NCBI GenBank assembly: GCA_023391535.1
Contig: JAEWAU010000068.1
Location: 1 to 6,905, forward strand
Length of the DNA stretch: 6,905 bases
Direction: 5' to 3'
Origin: Bacillota bacterium
GTDB taxonomy: Bacteria; Bacillota; Clostridia; Oscillospirales; Ethanoligenentaceae
Under the pieces are notes generated by a model that saw only the letters and a program-made list of their open reading frames with translations, searched no databases and was not told where the DNA came from. This document shows, piece by piece, positions 1 to 5,833 of this stretch. A program made the translations under genes and the position numbers. Within the stretch, counting starts at the first letter, position 1, and each line of letters opens with the position of its first letter.

Positions 1-22
1 GCTCCAGTGCGTTACAGAGGCG

Positions 23-71
23 AGAAAACAGAAAACAGAAAACAGAAAACAGAAGATAGAAGATAGAAAGG
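23..71. repeat. Heptanucleotide tandem repeat, 7 units, ending in a ribosome binding site
   Basis: Seven back-to-back 7-bp units fill this stretch exactly: four copies of AGAAAAC (23-50), two of AGAAGAT (51-64) and one AGAAAGG (65-71). The last unit supplies the AAAGG Shine-Dalgarno core of the downstream dioxygenase gene. The tract is purine-rich and A-rich, in sharp contrast with the surrounding GC-rich coding DNA. Perfect copies make it a candidate for slippage. A change of unit number would not alter a reading frame, since the tract precedes the start codon, but it could alter leader length or promoter spacing. Confidence 0.9.
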
Positions 72-83
72 ATGATTTTTATG
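65..83 (+). promoter_or_regulatory. Ribosome binding site that decides the dioxygenase start
   Basis: AGAAAGG at 65-71 lies 9 nt before the ATG at 81. An in-frame ATG at 72 abuts this site with no spacer, so it is unlikely to be used. A third ATG at 90 would be too far away and would trim the conserved N-terminal strand. Confidence 0.7.
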
Positions 84-845
84 GCGCGCATGCCGGTGGT
101 GTTCCTCGGGCACGGTTCCCCGATGAACGCGATGGAACACAACGAATTCACTAAAAGCTGGGAGGAGCTCGGCAAAACCCTCCCCCGCCCGAAAGCCATC
201 GTGGCCGTTTCGGCCCATTGGTTCACGCGCGGCCTTTTCGTCACCGATGCGGAGCGCCCGAAGCAGGTGTACGACATGTACGGCTTCCCGCCGGAGCTGT
301 ACCGCGTCACTTACCCGGCGGCGGGCGCGCCGGAGCTTGCCCGCCGCACGGCGGGCCTTGCGGGCGCGCAGGTGGATAACTCCTGGGGGCTAGACCACGG
401 CGCGTGGGCGGTGCTGTGCCGCATGTTCCCGAAGGCGGATATCCCGGTGTTCCAGCTCAGCGTGGACGCGCAGGCCTCCCCGGAGCGGCAGGTGGAAACC
501 GGGCGCCGGCTGGCGCCTTTGCGCGGCGAAGGGGTGCTGGTGCTGTGCAGCGGCAACGTGGTACATAACCTGGGCGCCGTGGATTGGAACATGCCCGGCG
601 GCTACCCGTGGGCCGACGAATTCGACGCTTATATCCGCGCCGCGGTGCAGAGCGGGGACCGGGACGCCGTGGTGCGGTACCAAAACGCCGGGAGCAGCGC
701 GCGCATGGCGGTTCCCCGGCCCGATCATTTTTACCCGCTGCTCTGCGCCTTAGGCGCGGCGGATTCCTCCGACGCCGTTTCCGTGTTCTGCGACGCGCGC
801 GTGCTGGGCGGCCTTTCGATGACCTGTTACCGGTTCGGCGCGTGA
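81..845 (+). CDS. ygiD: Class III extradiol ring-cleavage dioxygenase, LigB family (4,5-DOPA dioxygenase-like)
   Basis: A soluble metal-dependent dioxygenase of the LigB superfamily, closest in features to YgiD, which opens the catechol ring of L-DOPA in vitro; the natural substrate in bacteria is not settled. From the ATG at 81 the protein has 254 residues, near the family length. Four conserved histidines fit the metal site: H11 (in GHGSP), H46 (in SAHW), H162 (in GNVVHNLG) and H216 (in DHFYPL). The 35-residue gap between the first two equals that recalled for E. coli YgiD (H22, H57). D105-H106-G107 is the conserved DHG active-site motif. There is no signal peptide or membrane segment. The gene stands alone with no catabolic neighbours, so the physiological role cannot be read from context. 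An upstream ATG at 72 would add three residues but lacks ribosome-binding-site spacing. The symbol is by family resemblance. Confidence 0.88.
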   Translation: MARMPVVFLGHGSPMNAMEHNEFTKSWEELGKTLPRPKAIVAVSAHWFTRGLFVTDAERPKQVYDMYGFPPELYRVTYPAAGAPELARRTAGLAGAQVDNSWGLDHGAWAVLCRMFPKADIPVFQLSVDAQASPERQVETGRRLAPLRGEGVLVLCSGNVVHNLGAVDWNMPGGYPWADEFDAYIRAAVQSGDRDAVVRYQNAGSSARMAVPRPDHFYPLLCALGAADSSDAVSVFCDARVLGGLSMTCYRFGA

Positions 846-1048
846 GCGTCCGCCGGATTTTTCCGCCCGCTGTGTGACAAAGTTACGGAAATCTTCCCGC
901 CGTTTGTGTATGCTGAATCTGTTAAAAGTCAGACAATCGATCCGCCGCGCTCCGGAGGCAGGACGCCGCCGGCGCGCGGGCGGATCGGCGCACTTACGAA
1001 TTTCCAATTTACCCGGAGATTCGCATACGGAGGAAAGGATCGAGGACG
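846..1048 (+). other. Intergenic region and probable leader of the CoA-disulfide reductase gene
   Basis: This 203-bp gap separates the dioxygenase stop from the next start. I see no convincing terminator after the dioxygenase: GC arms followed by a T run are absent. I also see no convincing promoter; TATGCT at 909-914 could be a -10 box but has no -35 partner at 16-18 bp. The gap holds a GC-rich inverted repeat at 939-986 and, just before the next gene, a good ribosome binding site. Whether the two genes are co-transcribed is open. Confidence 0.6.
939..986 (+). repeat. GC-rich inverted repeat (hairpin) in the leader
   Basis: GATCCGCC at 939-946 is the exact inverse of GGCGGATC at 979-986. 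Skipping one base (978), the stem continues with GCGC at 947-950 against GCGC at 974-977, giving about 12 pairs around a 23-nt loop. The loop also contains the self-complementary CTCCGGAG (950-957). No T run follows, so it does not look like an intrinsic terminator. Its role is unknown; short GC-rich inverted repeats can arise by chance in DNA of this composition. Confidence 0.5.
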
Positions 1049-1051
1049 ATG
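1029..1051 (+). promoter_or_regulatory. Ribosome binding site of the CoA-disulfide reductase fusion gene
   Basis: GGAGGAAAGG at 1029-1038 precedes the ATG at 1049. The AAAGG part sits 10 nt from the start. A second purine run, CGAGGA at 1041-1046, is only 2 nt from the ATG and is too close to act. Confidence 0.75.
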
Positions 1052-3556
1052 AAGGTTCTGATTGTGGGCGGGGTGGCCGGGGGCGCGTCGGCCGCCGCAC
1101 GGCTGCGCCGCAACGACGAGCACGCGCAGATCGTGATGTTCGAGCGCGGAGAGTTCATCTCGTTCGCCAACTGCGGGCTTCCCTATTACATCGGGGGCGT
1201 GATAAACGAGGAATCCAAACTCACGCTGCAGACGCCCGAAAGCTTCCGCGCGCGCTTTAATGTGGACGTGCGCACGGGGCAGGAGGTCGTTTCCATCGAC
1301 CGCGCGGCCAAAACCGTGGCGGTGCGGCGCGCGGACGGCTCCTCCTACACCGAAAGCTACGATAAGCTGCTGCTCTCGCCCGGCGCCGCGCCCGTGCGCC
1401 CGAAGCTCCCGGGCTTCGACCATCCGCGCGTGTTCACGCTGCGCAATATTCCGGATACCCTCGCCATCCGCGATTTCTGCGAACAGCGGAAGCCGCGCCG
1501 CGCCGTGGTGATCGGCGGCGGCTACATCGGCCTCGAAATGGCCGAGAACCTCCACCGCAGGGGGCTTTCCGTCACCATCGTGGAGCTTGCTTCGCACATC
1601 GTGCCGCCCGTGGACGCCGACACTGCGGCGCAGCTCCAGAATCATCTGCGCGCCAAGGGCATGGCGCTGCGCCTGAACACGGGCGTTTCCGCCATCGAGG
1701 AGCGGGACGGCGTTCTTTTGTTCCGTCTTTCGGATAGCACTTCTCTCACGGCCGATTTCGCGGTGCTTTCGGCGGGCGTTTCGCCCGAGGCGAAGCTCGC
1801 GAAGGAAGCGGGGCTTGCCACGGGCGTGCGCGGCGCCGTCGCGGTGGACGAAGCACTCAAAACCAGCGACGACGCTATTTACGCGGTGGGTGACGCCGTG
1901 GAGGTGCGCGATTTCGCCGGCGGCTTCCCCACATTCATCCCGCTGGCCTCCCCCGCCAACAAGCAGGGCCGCATCGCGGCCGATAACATCTGCGGCGGGC
2001 ACGAGCGGTACGAAGGCACGCAGGGTTCCTCGGTGATGAAGGTGTTCGATCTCACCCTGGCGGCAACCGGCCTTTCGGAGGCGGCCCTGCAGGCGCACGG
2101 CATCCCCTACCGCAAATCCTACACCTATTCGCCCTCGCACGCGTCCTATTACCCGGGCGGGCTGCCCATGAGCCTGAAGCTGCTCTTTTCAAAGGAAGGG
2201 AAGATTCTGGGCGCGCAGGCCGTGGGCTACGACGGCGTGGATAAGCGCATCGACGTCATCGCCGCGGTGCTGCGCCTGCACGGCACGGTAAAGGACCTCA
2301 CCGAGCTGGAGCTGTGCTACGCGCCGCCGTTCTCCTCGGCAAAGGACCCGGTGAACATGGCGGGCTACACGGCCGAAAATATTCTGGAAGGGCGTGTGGC
2401 GCCGTTTTACCCCGAGGATTTGGCGGGAATCGACCGCGAAAAGGCCGTGTTGCTCGACGTGCGCACCGCCGAGGAATTCGCGCAGGGCAGTATTCCGGGC
2501 GCCGTGAATATCCCGCTCGACAGCCTGCGCGGCGAGCTTCAGAACCTGCCGCACGACCGCCCGCTCTGCGTGTTCTGCCAGATCGGCCTGCGCGGCTACG
2601 TGGCCGCGCGCATCCTCACGCAGAACGGCTTTTCGCAGGTGCGCAACCTGAGCGGCGGCTACCGCCTGTGGCGCGAGCTGGAAACCGACCGCATGGGCGG
2701 CTCTGAGGCGGACGGCTCCGGGGCGGGCGGTTCGCCCGCCGTGGAAACCGAAACGCAGCGCCCTGTGGAGAAGCCGAAGGCGCCGGCCGAGAGCGGCCCG
2801 GAGATCGAGGTGGATGCCTGCGGGTTGAGCTGCCCGGGGCCGATCCTCGAGGTGCACAAGGCGCTCGCGCAGGCGCGCCCCGGCTCGGTGCTCACCGTAA
2901 AAGCCACCGACCCGGCGTTCCCGGGCGATATGAAGGCCTTCTGCCGCCGCACGGGCGACGAGCTGCTCCGCTCGGATTTCGACGGCAAAAGCTTCCGCGT
3001 CACCGTGAAAAAGGCCGCGGAGGCGGCGGAAACCGGCGGCCAGCAGGCCGGAAACGCACAGCCCGGCGGCCCGCAGGCCGCGAACTCTCACGGCAAGAGC
3101 ATCATCGTCTTTTCGGGCGATCTTGATAAGGCTATCGCCTCGTTCATCATTGCGAACGGCGCCGCGGCCATGGGGCGCGAGGTGAGCATGTTCTTCACCT
3201 TCTGGGGGCTGAACATCCTGCGCAAGCCCGAGAAAATTCACGTGGCCAAGGACGCGCTGGGCGCGATGTTCGGCCGCATGATGCCGCGCGGCTCGAAGAA
3301 GCTCGGCCTTTCGCGCATGAACATGGGCGGCATGGGCGCCAAGATGATCCGCTCGGTGATGAAGGGCAAAAACATCGCCTCGCTCGAGGAGCTGATGCAG
3401 GAAGCCATCCGGAACGGCGTGAAGATCACGGCGTGCAGCATGTCCATGGACGTGATGGGCATCAAGCGCGAGGAGCTCATCGACGGCATCGAGGTGGGCG
3501 GCGTGGCGACGTTTCTGGCAAGCGCCGAGGAATCGGACGCCAGCCTGTTCATCTGA
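1049..3556 (+). CDS. Four-domain CoA-disulfide/persulfide reductase: FAD/NAD oxidoreductase, rhodanese, TusA, DsrE2
   Basis: An 835-residue cytoplasmic flavoprotein that probably reduces CoA disulfide, CoA-persulfide or polysulfide with NAD(P)H and moves the sulfane sulfur onward. Residues 1-445 form the CoADR core: FAD-binding GGVAGGAS (7-14), redox Cys42 in SFANCGLPYYIGG, NAD(P)H-binding GGGYIG (156-161), the second FAD motif YAVGDA (278-283), and a dimerisation domain with YAPP (424-427). A rhodanese domain follows (about 455-548), with active-site Cys510 in FCQIGLRGY. After a flexible G/E/P-rich linker comes TusA (about 586-657), with CPGP at 595-598 and an extra Cys591. A Gln/Gly/Ala-rich linker leads to DsrE2 (about 682-835), with the hydrophobic FFTFWGLNIL and Cys796 in ACSMSMDVMG. 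CoADR-rhodanese fusions are known; TusA and DsrE2 extend them. No sulfur-metabolism gene adjoins it. Frame and domains are intact. Domain functions are well supported; the exact substrate is inferred. Confidence 0.93.
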   Translation: MKVLIVGGVAGGASAAARLRRNDEHAQIVMFERGEFISFANCGLPYYIGGVINEESKLTLQTPESFRARFNVDVRTGQEVVSIDRAAKTVAVRRADGSSYTESYDKLLLSPGAAPVRPKLPGFDHPRVFTLRNIPDTLAIRDFCEQRKPRRAVVIGGGYIGLEMAENLHRRGLSVTIVELASHIVPPVDADTAAQLQNHLRAKGMALRLNTGVSAIEERDGVLLFRLSDSTSLTADFAVLSAGVSPEAKLAKEAGLATGVRGAVAVDEALKTSDDAIYAVGDAVEVRDFAGGFPTFIPLASPANKQGRIAADNICGGHERYEGTQGSSVMKVFDLTLAATGLSEAALQAHGIPYRKSYTYSPSHASYYPGGLPMSLKLLFSKEGKILGAQAVGYDGVDKRIDVIAAVLRLHGTVKDLTELELCYAPPFSSAKDPVNMAGYTAENILEGRVAPFYPEDLAGIDREKAVLLDVRTAEEFAQGSIPGAVNIPLDSLRGELQNLPHDRPLCVFCQIGLRGYVAARILTQNGFSQVRNLSGGYRLWRELETDRMGGSEADGSGAGGSPAVETETQRPVEKPKAPAESGPEIEVDACGLSCPGPILEVHKALAQARPGSVLTVKATDPAFPGDMKAFCRRTGDELLRSDFDGKSFRVTVKKAAEAAETGGQQAGNAQPGGPQAANSHGKSIIVFSGDLDKAIASFIIANGAAAMGREVSMFFTFWGLNILRKPEKIHVAKDALGAMFGRMMPRGSKKLGLSRMNMGGMGAKMIRSVMKGKNIASLEELMQEAIRNGVKITACSMSMDVMGIKREELIDGIEVGGVATFLASAEESDASLFI

Positions 3557-3576
3557 TCGGGTCCCCTGTGCGCGCA

Positions 3577-3621
3577 GAAAAATCCGGCCTCCCGCGCTTT
3601 CCGCGGAAGGCCGGATTCTTT
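3577..3621. terminator. Bidirectional intrinsic terminator between converging genes
   Basis: AATCCGGCCT at 3581-3590 pairs perfectly with AGGCCGGATT at 3608-3617. After one mismatch the stem continues with CCGCG (3592-3596) against CGCGG (3602-3606), closing a 5-nt loop. On the + strand the stem runs into a T-rich tail (TTCTTTACTT). On the - strand it runs into TTTTT, from the A run just left of the stem. It lies 24 nt after the stop of the CoA-disulfide reductase gene and directly abuts the stop codon of the - strand membrane-protein gene, so it should end both transcripts. Confidence 0.92.
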
Positions 3622-4363
3622 ACTTGCGGGAGGACGCCTGCGCGGCGGGCGCCGCGCGCAGGGCGCGGAGCCGGTAGCCGCCTCCGCCGCCCGTGAGCAC
3701 GATCTCCACCGTCTTTTCGGCGGGGCCGCTCAGGCTTTCCTGCCCCTGCCCCCAGTCGGTTCCCTGCACGTATTCCACCGTGAGCGTCACGGTTTTGAAG
3801 CTGCGGGCGATCTTTTTCACGCGCGGCAGGAAGTAGGTGTTCACCTGCGTGAGGGGGATGTAATAACAGGCGTTCTTGGCGTCGTATTCGTAGGTGAAGG
3901 TGTGCGCCGTAAAGGTGTGGTAGGAGGGGCTGACGATGCCGAAATATTTCTTGAGGTTCGCCGCCACGTCCCGCACGGGCAGAATCTCGCGCCCGTCGGG
4001 CGAAACGGCGTACTGCCCGCTCGGCTCGCCCGCCTCGAGCGCCGCCCAGATGCCCGTTTCGAGCTTCCAGTCCGCGCCCGCCTGCGCAAGGCCCGAAAAC
4101 GGCTTGGGGTCGAACATCACCACGGGCTTCAAATAGCTTTGGAAATAGGCGGGCGTCTCACTCGGGCCGAAAAAGTCCTGCGCGAAGCGCACGGCCCCCG
4201 TTGTGAGCGCCGCGAGCGCGGCCACGGCGAACAGCGCGCCCAGAATGAGCACGAAAAGGCCCAGCGCCGCCGTGCCGCGCCTGCGCCGCTTGCGGCGCGC
4301 CTGCCCGGGGCTTTCCGGCCCCGCCGGAAGAATCTCCCGTTCCTGCCGCAGGAGCGGATGCAA
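3620..4363 (-). CDS. Hypothetical membrane-anchored protein with one N-terminal transmembrane segment
   Basis: I do not recognise a family. The 247-residue product from the TTG at 4363 has a short Arg/Lys-rich N-terminus (RRKRRRR at 23-29), a hydrophobic helix at about 31-56, and a polar domain of about 190 residues rich in aromatic residues. The basic cluster before the helix predicts N-in topology with the large domain outside. The C-terminus has a glycine run (GGGGG, 225-229) and a basic tail. The start is uncertain. A perfect AGGAGG (4415-4410) overlaps the proA stop, and the in-frame codon 7 nt beyond it is ACG (4402-4400), giving 260 residues; the TTG at 4363 has only a weak AGGA 5 nt upstream. 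It is the last gene after proB and proA, ends in a strong terminator, and is probably co-transcribed. Nothing in it ties it to proline synthesis. Confidence 0.75.
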   Translation of the reverse strand: MHPLLRQEREILPAGPESPGQARRKRRRRGTAALGLFVLILGALFAVAALAALTTGAVRFAQDFFGPSETPAYFQSYLKPVVMFDPKPFSGLAQAGADWKLETGIWAALEAGEPSGQYAVSPDGREILPVRDVAANLKKYFGIVSPSYHTFTAHTFTYEYDAKNACYYIPLTQVNTYFLPRVKKIARSFKTVTLTVEYVQGTDWGQGQESLSGPAEKTVEIVLTGGGGGYRLRALRAAPAAQASSRK

Positions 4364-4399
4364 CCGTGTCCTGTGCGGGCGCGGTATGTTTGGAAAATT

Positions 4400-4416
4400 C
4401 GTACGCAGGCCTCCTA
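4400..4416 (-). promoter_or_regulatory. Perfect Shine-Dalgarno overlapping the proA stop, followed by an in-frame ACG
   Basis: On the - strand, AGGAGG (4415-4410) shares bases with the proA stop TAG (4416-4414). Seven nucleotides later is ACG (4402-4400), in frame with the downstream membrane-protein gene. No ATG, GTG or TTG occurs at a normal distance from this site in any frame. It therefore marks the intended start of the next gene, with either a near-cognate codon or a mutated ATG. Confidence 0.6.
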
Positions 4417-5664
4417 TTCGCGGATCTGCCCCGAGCCGGTAACCCAGTATTTGGTGGTGGTGAGCGCCTCCAGCCCCATGGGGCCGCGCGCGTGCAGCTT
4501 TTGCGTGGAGATGCCGATCTCGGCGCCGAAGCCGAACTCCTCGCCGTCGGTAAAGCGCGTGGAGGCGTTCACGTAAACGGCCGCCGCATCCACCCGGCGC
4601 AGAAAGAGCTGCGCGTGGGCGAAGCTTTCGGTGACGATGGCCTCGCTGTGGCGCGTGCCGTAGCGATTGATGTGCGCAATGGCCGCGTCAATATCCGGCA
4701 CCACCTTCACGGCGAGGATGTAATCGTTGTATTCGGTGGCCCAGTCCTCCTCCGAGGCGGCTTTTACACCCGCGCCAAGAATCGCGCGCGCGGCCTCGTC
4801 GCAGCGCAGCTCCACATGCTTTTCGTCGAGCAGCGCGCGGGCGGCGGGCAGGAACGCGGGCGCGATCTTTTCGTGCACGAGCAGCGTTTCGGCCGCGTTG
4901 CACACCGAGGGGCGCGAGGTTTTGGCGTTGTTGATGATGGACGCCGCCATGCCGATATCGGCGGAATCGTCCACGTAAACATGGCAGTTGCCCACGCCGG
5001 TTTCGATAACGGGCACCGTGGCGTTTTCCACTACCGAGCGGATGAGCCCGGCGCCGCCGCGCGGGATGAGCACGTCGAGATAGCGGTTCAGGCGCATGAA
5101 GCTCCGGGCCGTTTCATGCGAAGGGTCCGCGAGCACCTGCACGCAGTCCCCGGGCAGGCCTGCGTCCGCCGCGCCGGCGCGCAGCGCCTCCCCTACGGCG
5201 AGGTTCGAGCGCAGCGCTTCTTTGCCGCCGCGCAGGATGCAGGCATTTCCGGCCTTGAGGCAAAGGCAGGCCGCGTCCGCCGTAACGTTGGGGCGCGCCT
5301 CGTAGATGATGCCCACCACGCCCAGCGGCACGCGCACACGCTCGATCAGCAGGCCGTTCGGGCGGCGCCAGCCGCTTTCCACGCGGCCTGTGGGGTCGGG
5401 CAGCCCCGCCACGTTTTCGGCGCCGCGCGCCATCCCCCCGATGCGCTCGGGAGAAAGCGTCAGCCGGTCGAGCATCGCGGGGCGCATACCCGCTTCCCGC
5501 GCGGCGGAGATGTCCTGCGCGTTTGCGGCGAGAATCTCCTCCCGCCGCACGGCCAGCTGCGCGGCGATTTGCCGCAGCGCGTCGTTTTTCTGTTCCGTGG
5601 AGGCTTCCGCCAGCGCGCGGGACGCGTCGAGCGCGCGCGCGCCCATCTCTTCAAGCGTTGCCAT
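4414..5664 (-). CDS. proA: Gamma-glutamyl phosphate reductase (glutamate-5-semialdehyde dehydrogenase)
   Basis: Cytoplasmic enzyme of proline synthesis: reduces L-glutamate 5-phosphate with NADPH to glutamate-5-semialdehyde, which cyclises to pyrroline-5-carboxylate. It belongs to the aldehyde dehydrogenase superfamily. From the ATG at 5664 it has 416 residues, the usual length. Visible ProA signatures are PLGVVGIIYEARPNVTADAA (about 113-132), the lysine in LRGGKEA, the catalytic Cys255 in RPSVCNAAET, and the C-terminal EEFGFGAEIGISTQKLHARG. An in-frame ATG at 5673 would add MRP, but it touches the ribosome binding site; the ATG at 5664 gives the typical MATLEE start. It lies downstream of proB across an unusually long 169-bp gap and upstream of an unknown membrane protein. 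All three are on the - strand. Function is secure; only the start is a choice between two codons nine bases apart. Confidence 0.96.
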   Translation of the reverse strand: MATLEEMGARALDASRALAEASTEQKNDALRQIAAQLAVRREEILAANAQDISAAREAGMRPAMLDRLTLSPERIGGMARGAENVAGLPDPTGRVESGWRRPNGLLIERVRVPLGVVGIIYEARPNVTADAACLCLKAGNACILRGGKEALRSNLAVGEALRAGAADAGLPGDCVQVLADPSHETARSFMRLNRYLDVLIPRGGAGLIRSVVENATVPVIETGVGNCHVYVDDSADIGMAASIINNAKTSRPSVCNAAETLLVHEKIAPAFLPAARALLDEKHVELRCDEAARAILGAGVKAASEEDWATEYNDYILAVKVVPDIDAAIAHINRYGTRHSEAIVTESFAHAQLFLRRVDAAAVYVNASTRFTDGEEFGFGAEIGISTQKLHARGPMGLEALTTTKYWVTGSGQIRE

Positions 5665-5679
5665 GGGCCTCATCCTTTC
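5662..5679 (-). promoter_or_regulatory. Ribosome binding site that decides the proA start
   Basis: On the - strand, GAAAGG (5679-5674) is directly followed by an ATG at 5673 and, 9 nt beyond the GG, by the ATG at 5664. Only the second has workable spacing. The arrangement GAAAGGATGA before the true ATG is the same ten bases seen before the dioxygenase start near position 67. Confidence 0.7.
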
Positions 5680-5833
5680 GCGGTTCCTGCAGCTTTTCCA
5701 GAAAAGATGGCTGCATTCGGGATGTTTCGCCTTTTCAGCGGAGGCGAACGGCGAAACACAACTTCTCCCGGTCTTTTATGGAGCTGCTGTCAGTTGCGGT
5801 TTGTTTTTTTATTAAAACTTACGCCCGGGCGCT
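5665..5833 (-). other. proB-proA intergenic region with inverted repeats
   Basis: The 169-bp gap is AT-richer than the genes around it and has no supported ORF. It holds a 9-bp perfect inverted repeat (TGTTTCGCC at 5723-5731, GGCGAAACA at 5750-5758, 18-nt loop). A second copy of TTCGCC on the - strand inside that loop could pair with the same GGCGAA instead. Nearer proA is a smaller bulged hairpin (GCAGCTTTT at 5689-5697 with AAAAG at 5702-5706 and CTGC at 5711-5714). Just after the proB stop is the 10-bp palindrome CGCCCGGGCG (5822-5831), followed on the - strand by a short T run; it is too compact to call a terminator. I see no clear promoter. Confidence 0.6.
5723..5758 (-). repeat. 9-bp inverted repeat between proB and proA
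   Basis: TGTTTCGCC and GGCGAAACA are exact inverses across an 18-nt loop. No T run follows on either strand, so it is not a typical terminator. Possible roles are mRNA processing or stability, or attenuation between proB and proA. An alternative 6-bp pairing inside the loop (TTCGCC with GGCGAA, read on the - strand) is mutually exclusive with the main stem. Confidence 0.6.

Noticed and set aside
904..932. Promoter for the CoA-disulfide reductase gene (TATGCT or TTAAAA as -10)
   Set aside because: No -35 hexamer at an acceptable distance from either candidate.
993..1014. TTACGAATTTCCAA before the sulfur gene resembles TACGAATTTTCCAA on the - strand at 4403-4390
   Set aside because: The match needs a gap and covers only about 14 A/T-rich bases; two copies are not enough to call a repeat family.
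929..2140. 403-residue open frame on the - strand
   Set aside because: Antisense to the CoA-disulfide reductase core, with Arg/His/Ala-rich composition and no domain; a shadow of high-GC coding DNA.
2189..3241. 350-residue open frame on the - strand
   Set aside because: Antisense to the rhodanese, TusA and DsrE2 part of the fusion gene; no motifs and shadow-like composition.
4260..4406. Possible frameshift at the start of the membrane-protein gene: another - strand frame begins AYEFSKHTAPAQ and looks protein-like
   Set aside because: That frame also lacks a start codon and has mixed third positions, while the main frame is open back to the AGGAGG site and quickly takes on the high-GC third positions of its neighbours. 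A non-canonical start explains the region without a frameshift.
5801..5819. T run on the + strand between proB and proA as a terminator
   Set aside because: No stable GC stem precedes it on the + strand and no + strand gene ends there; on the - strand it is an A run.
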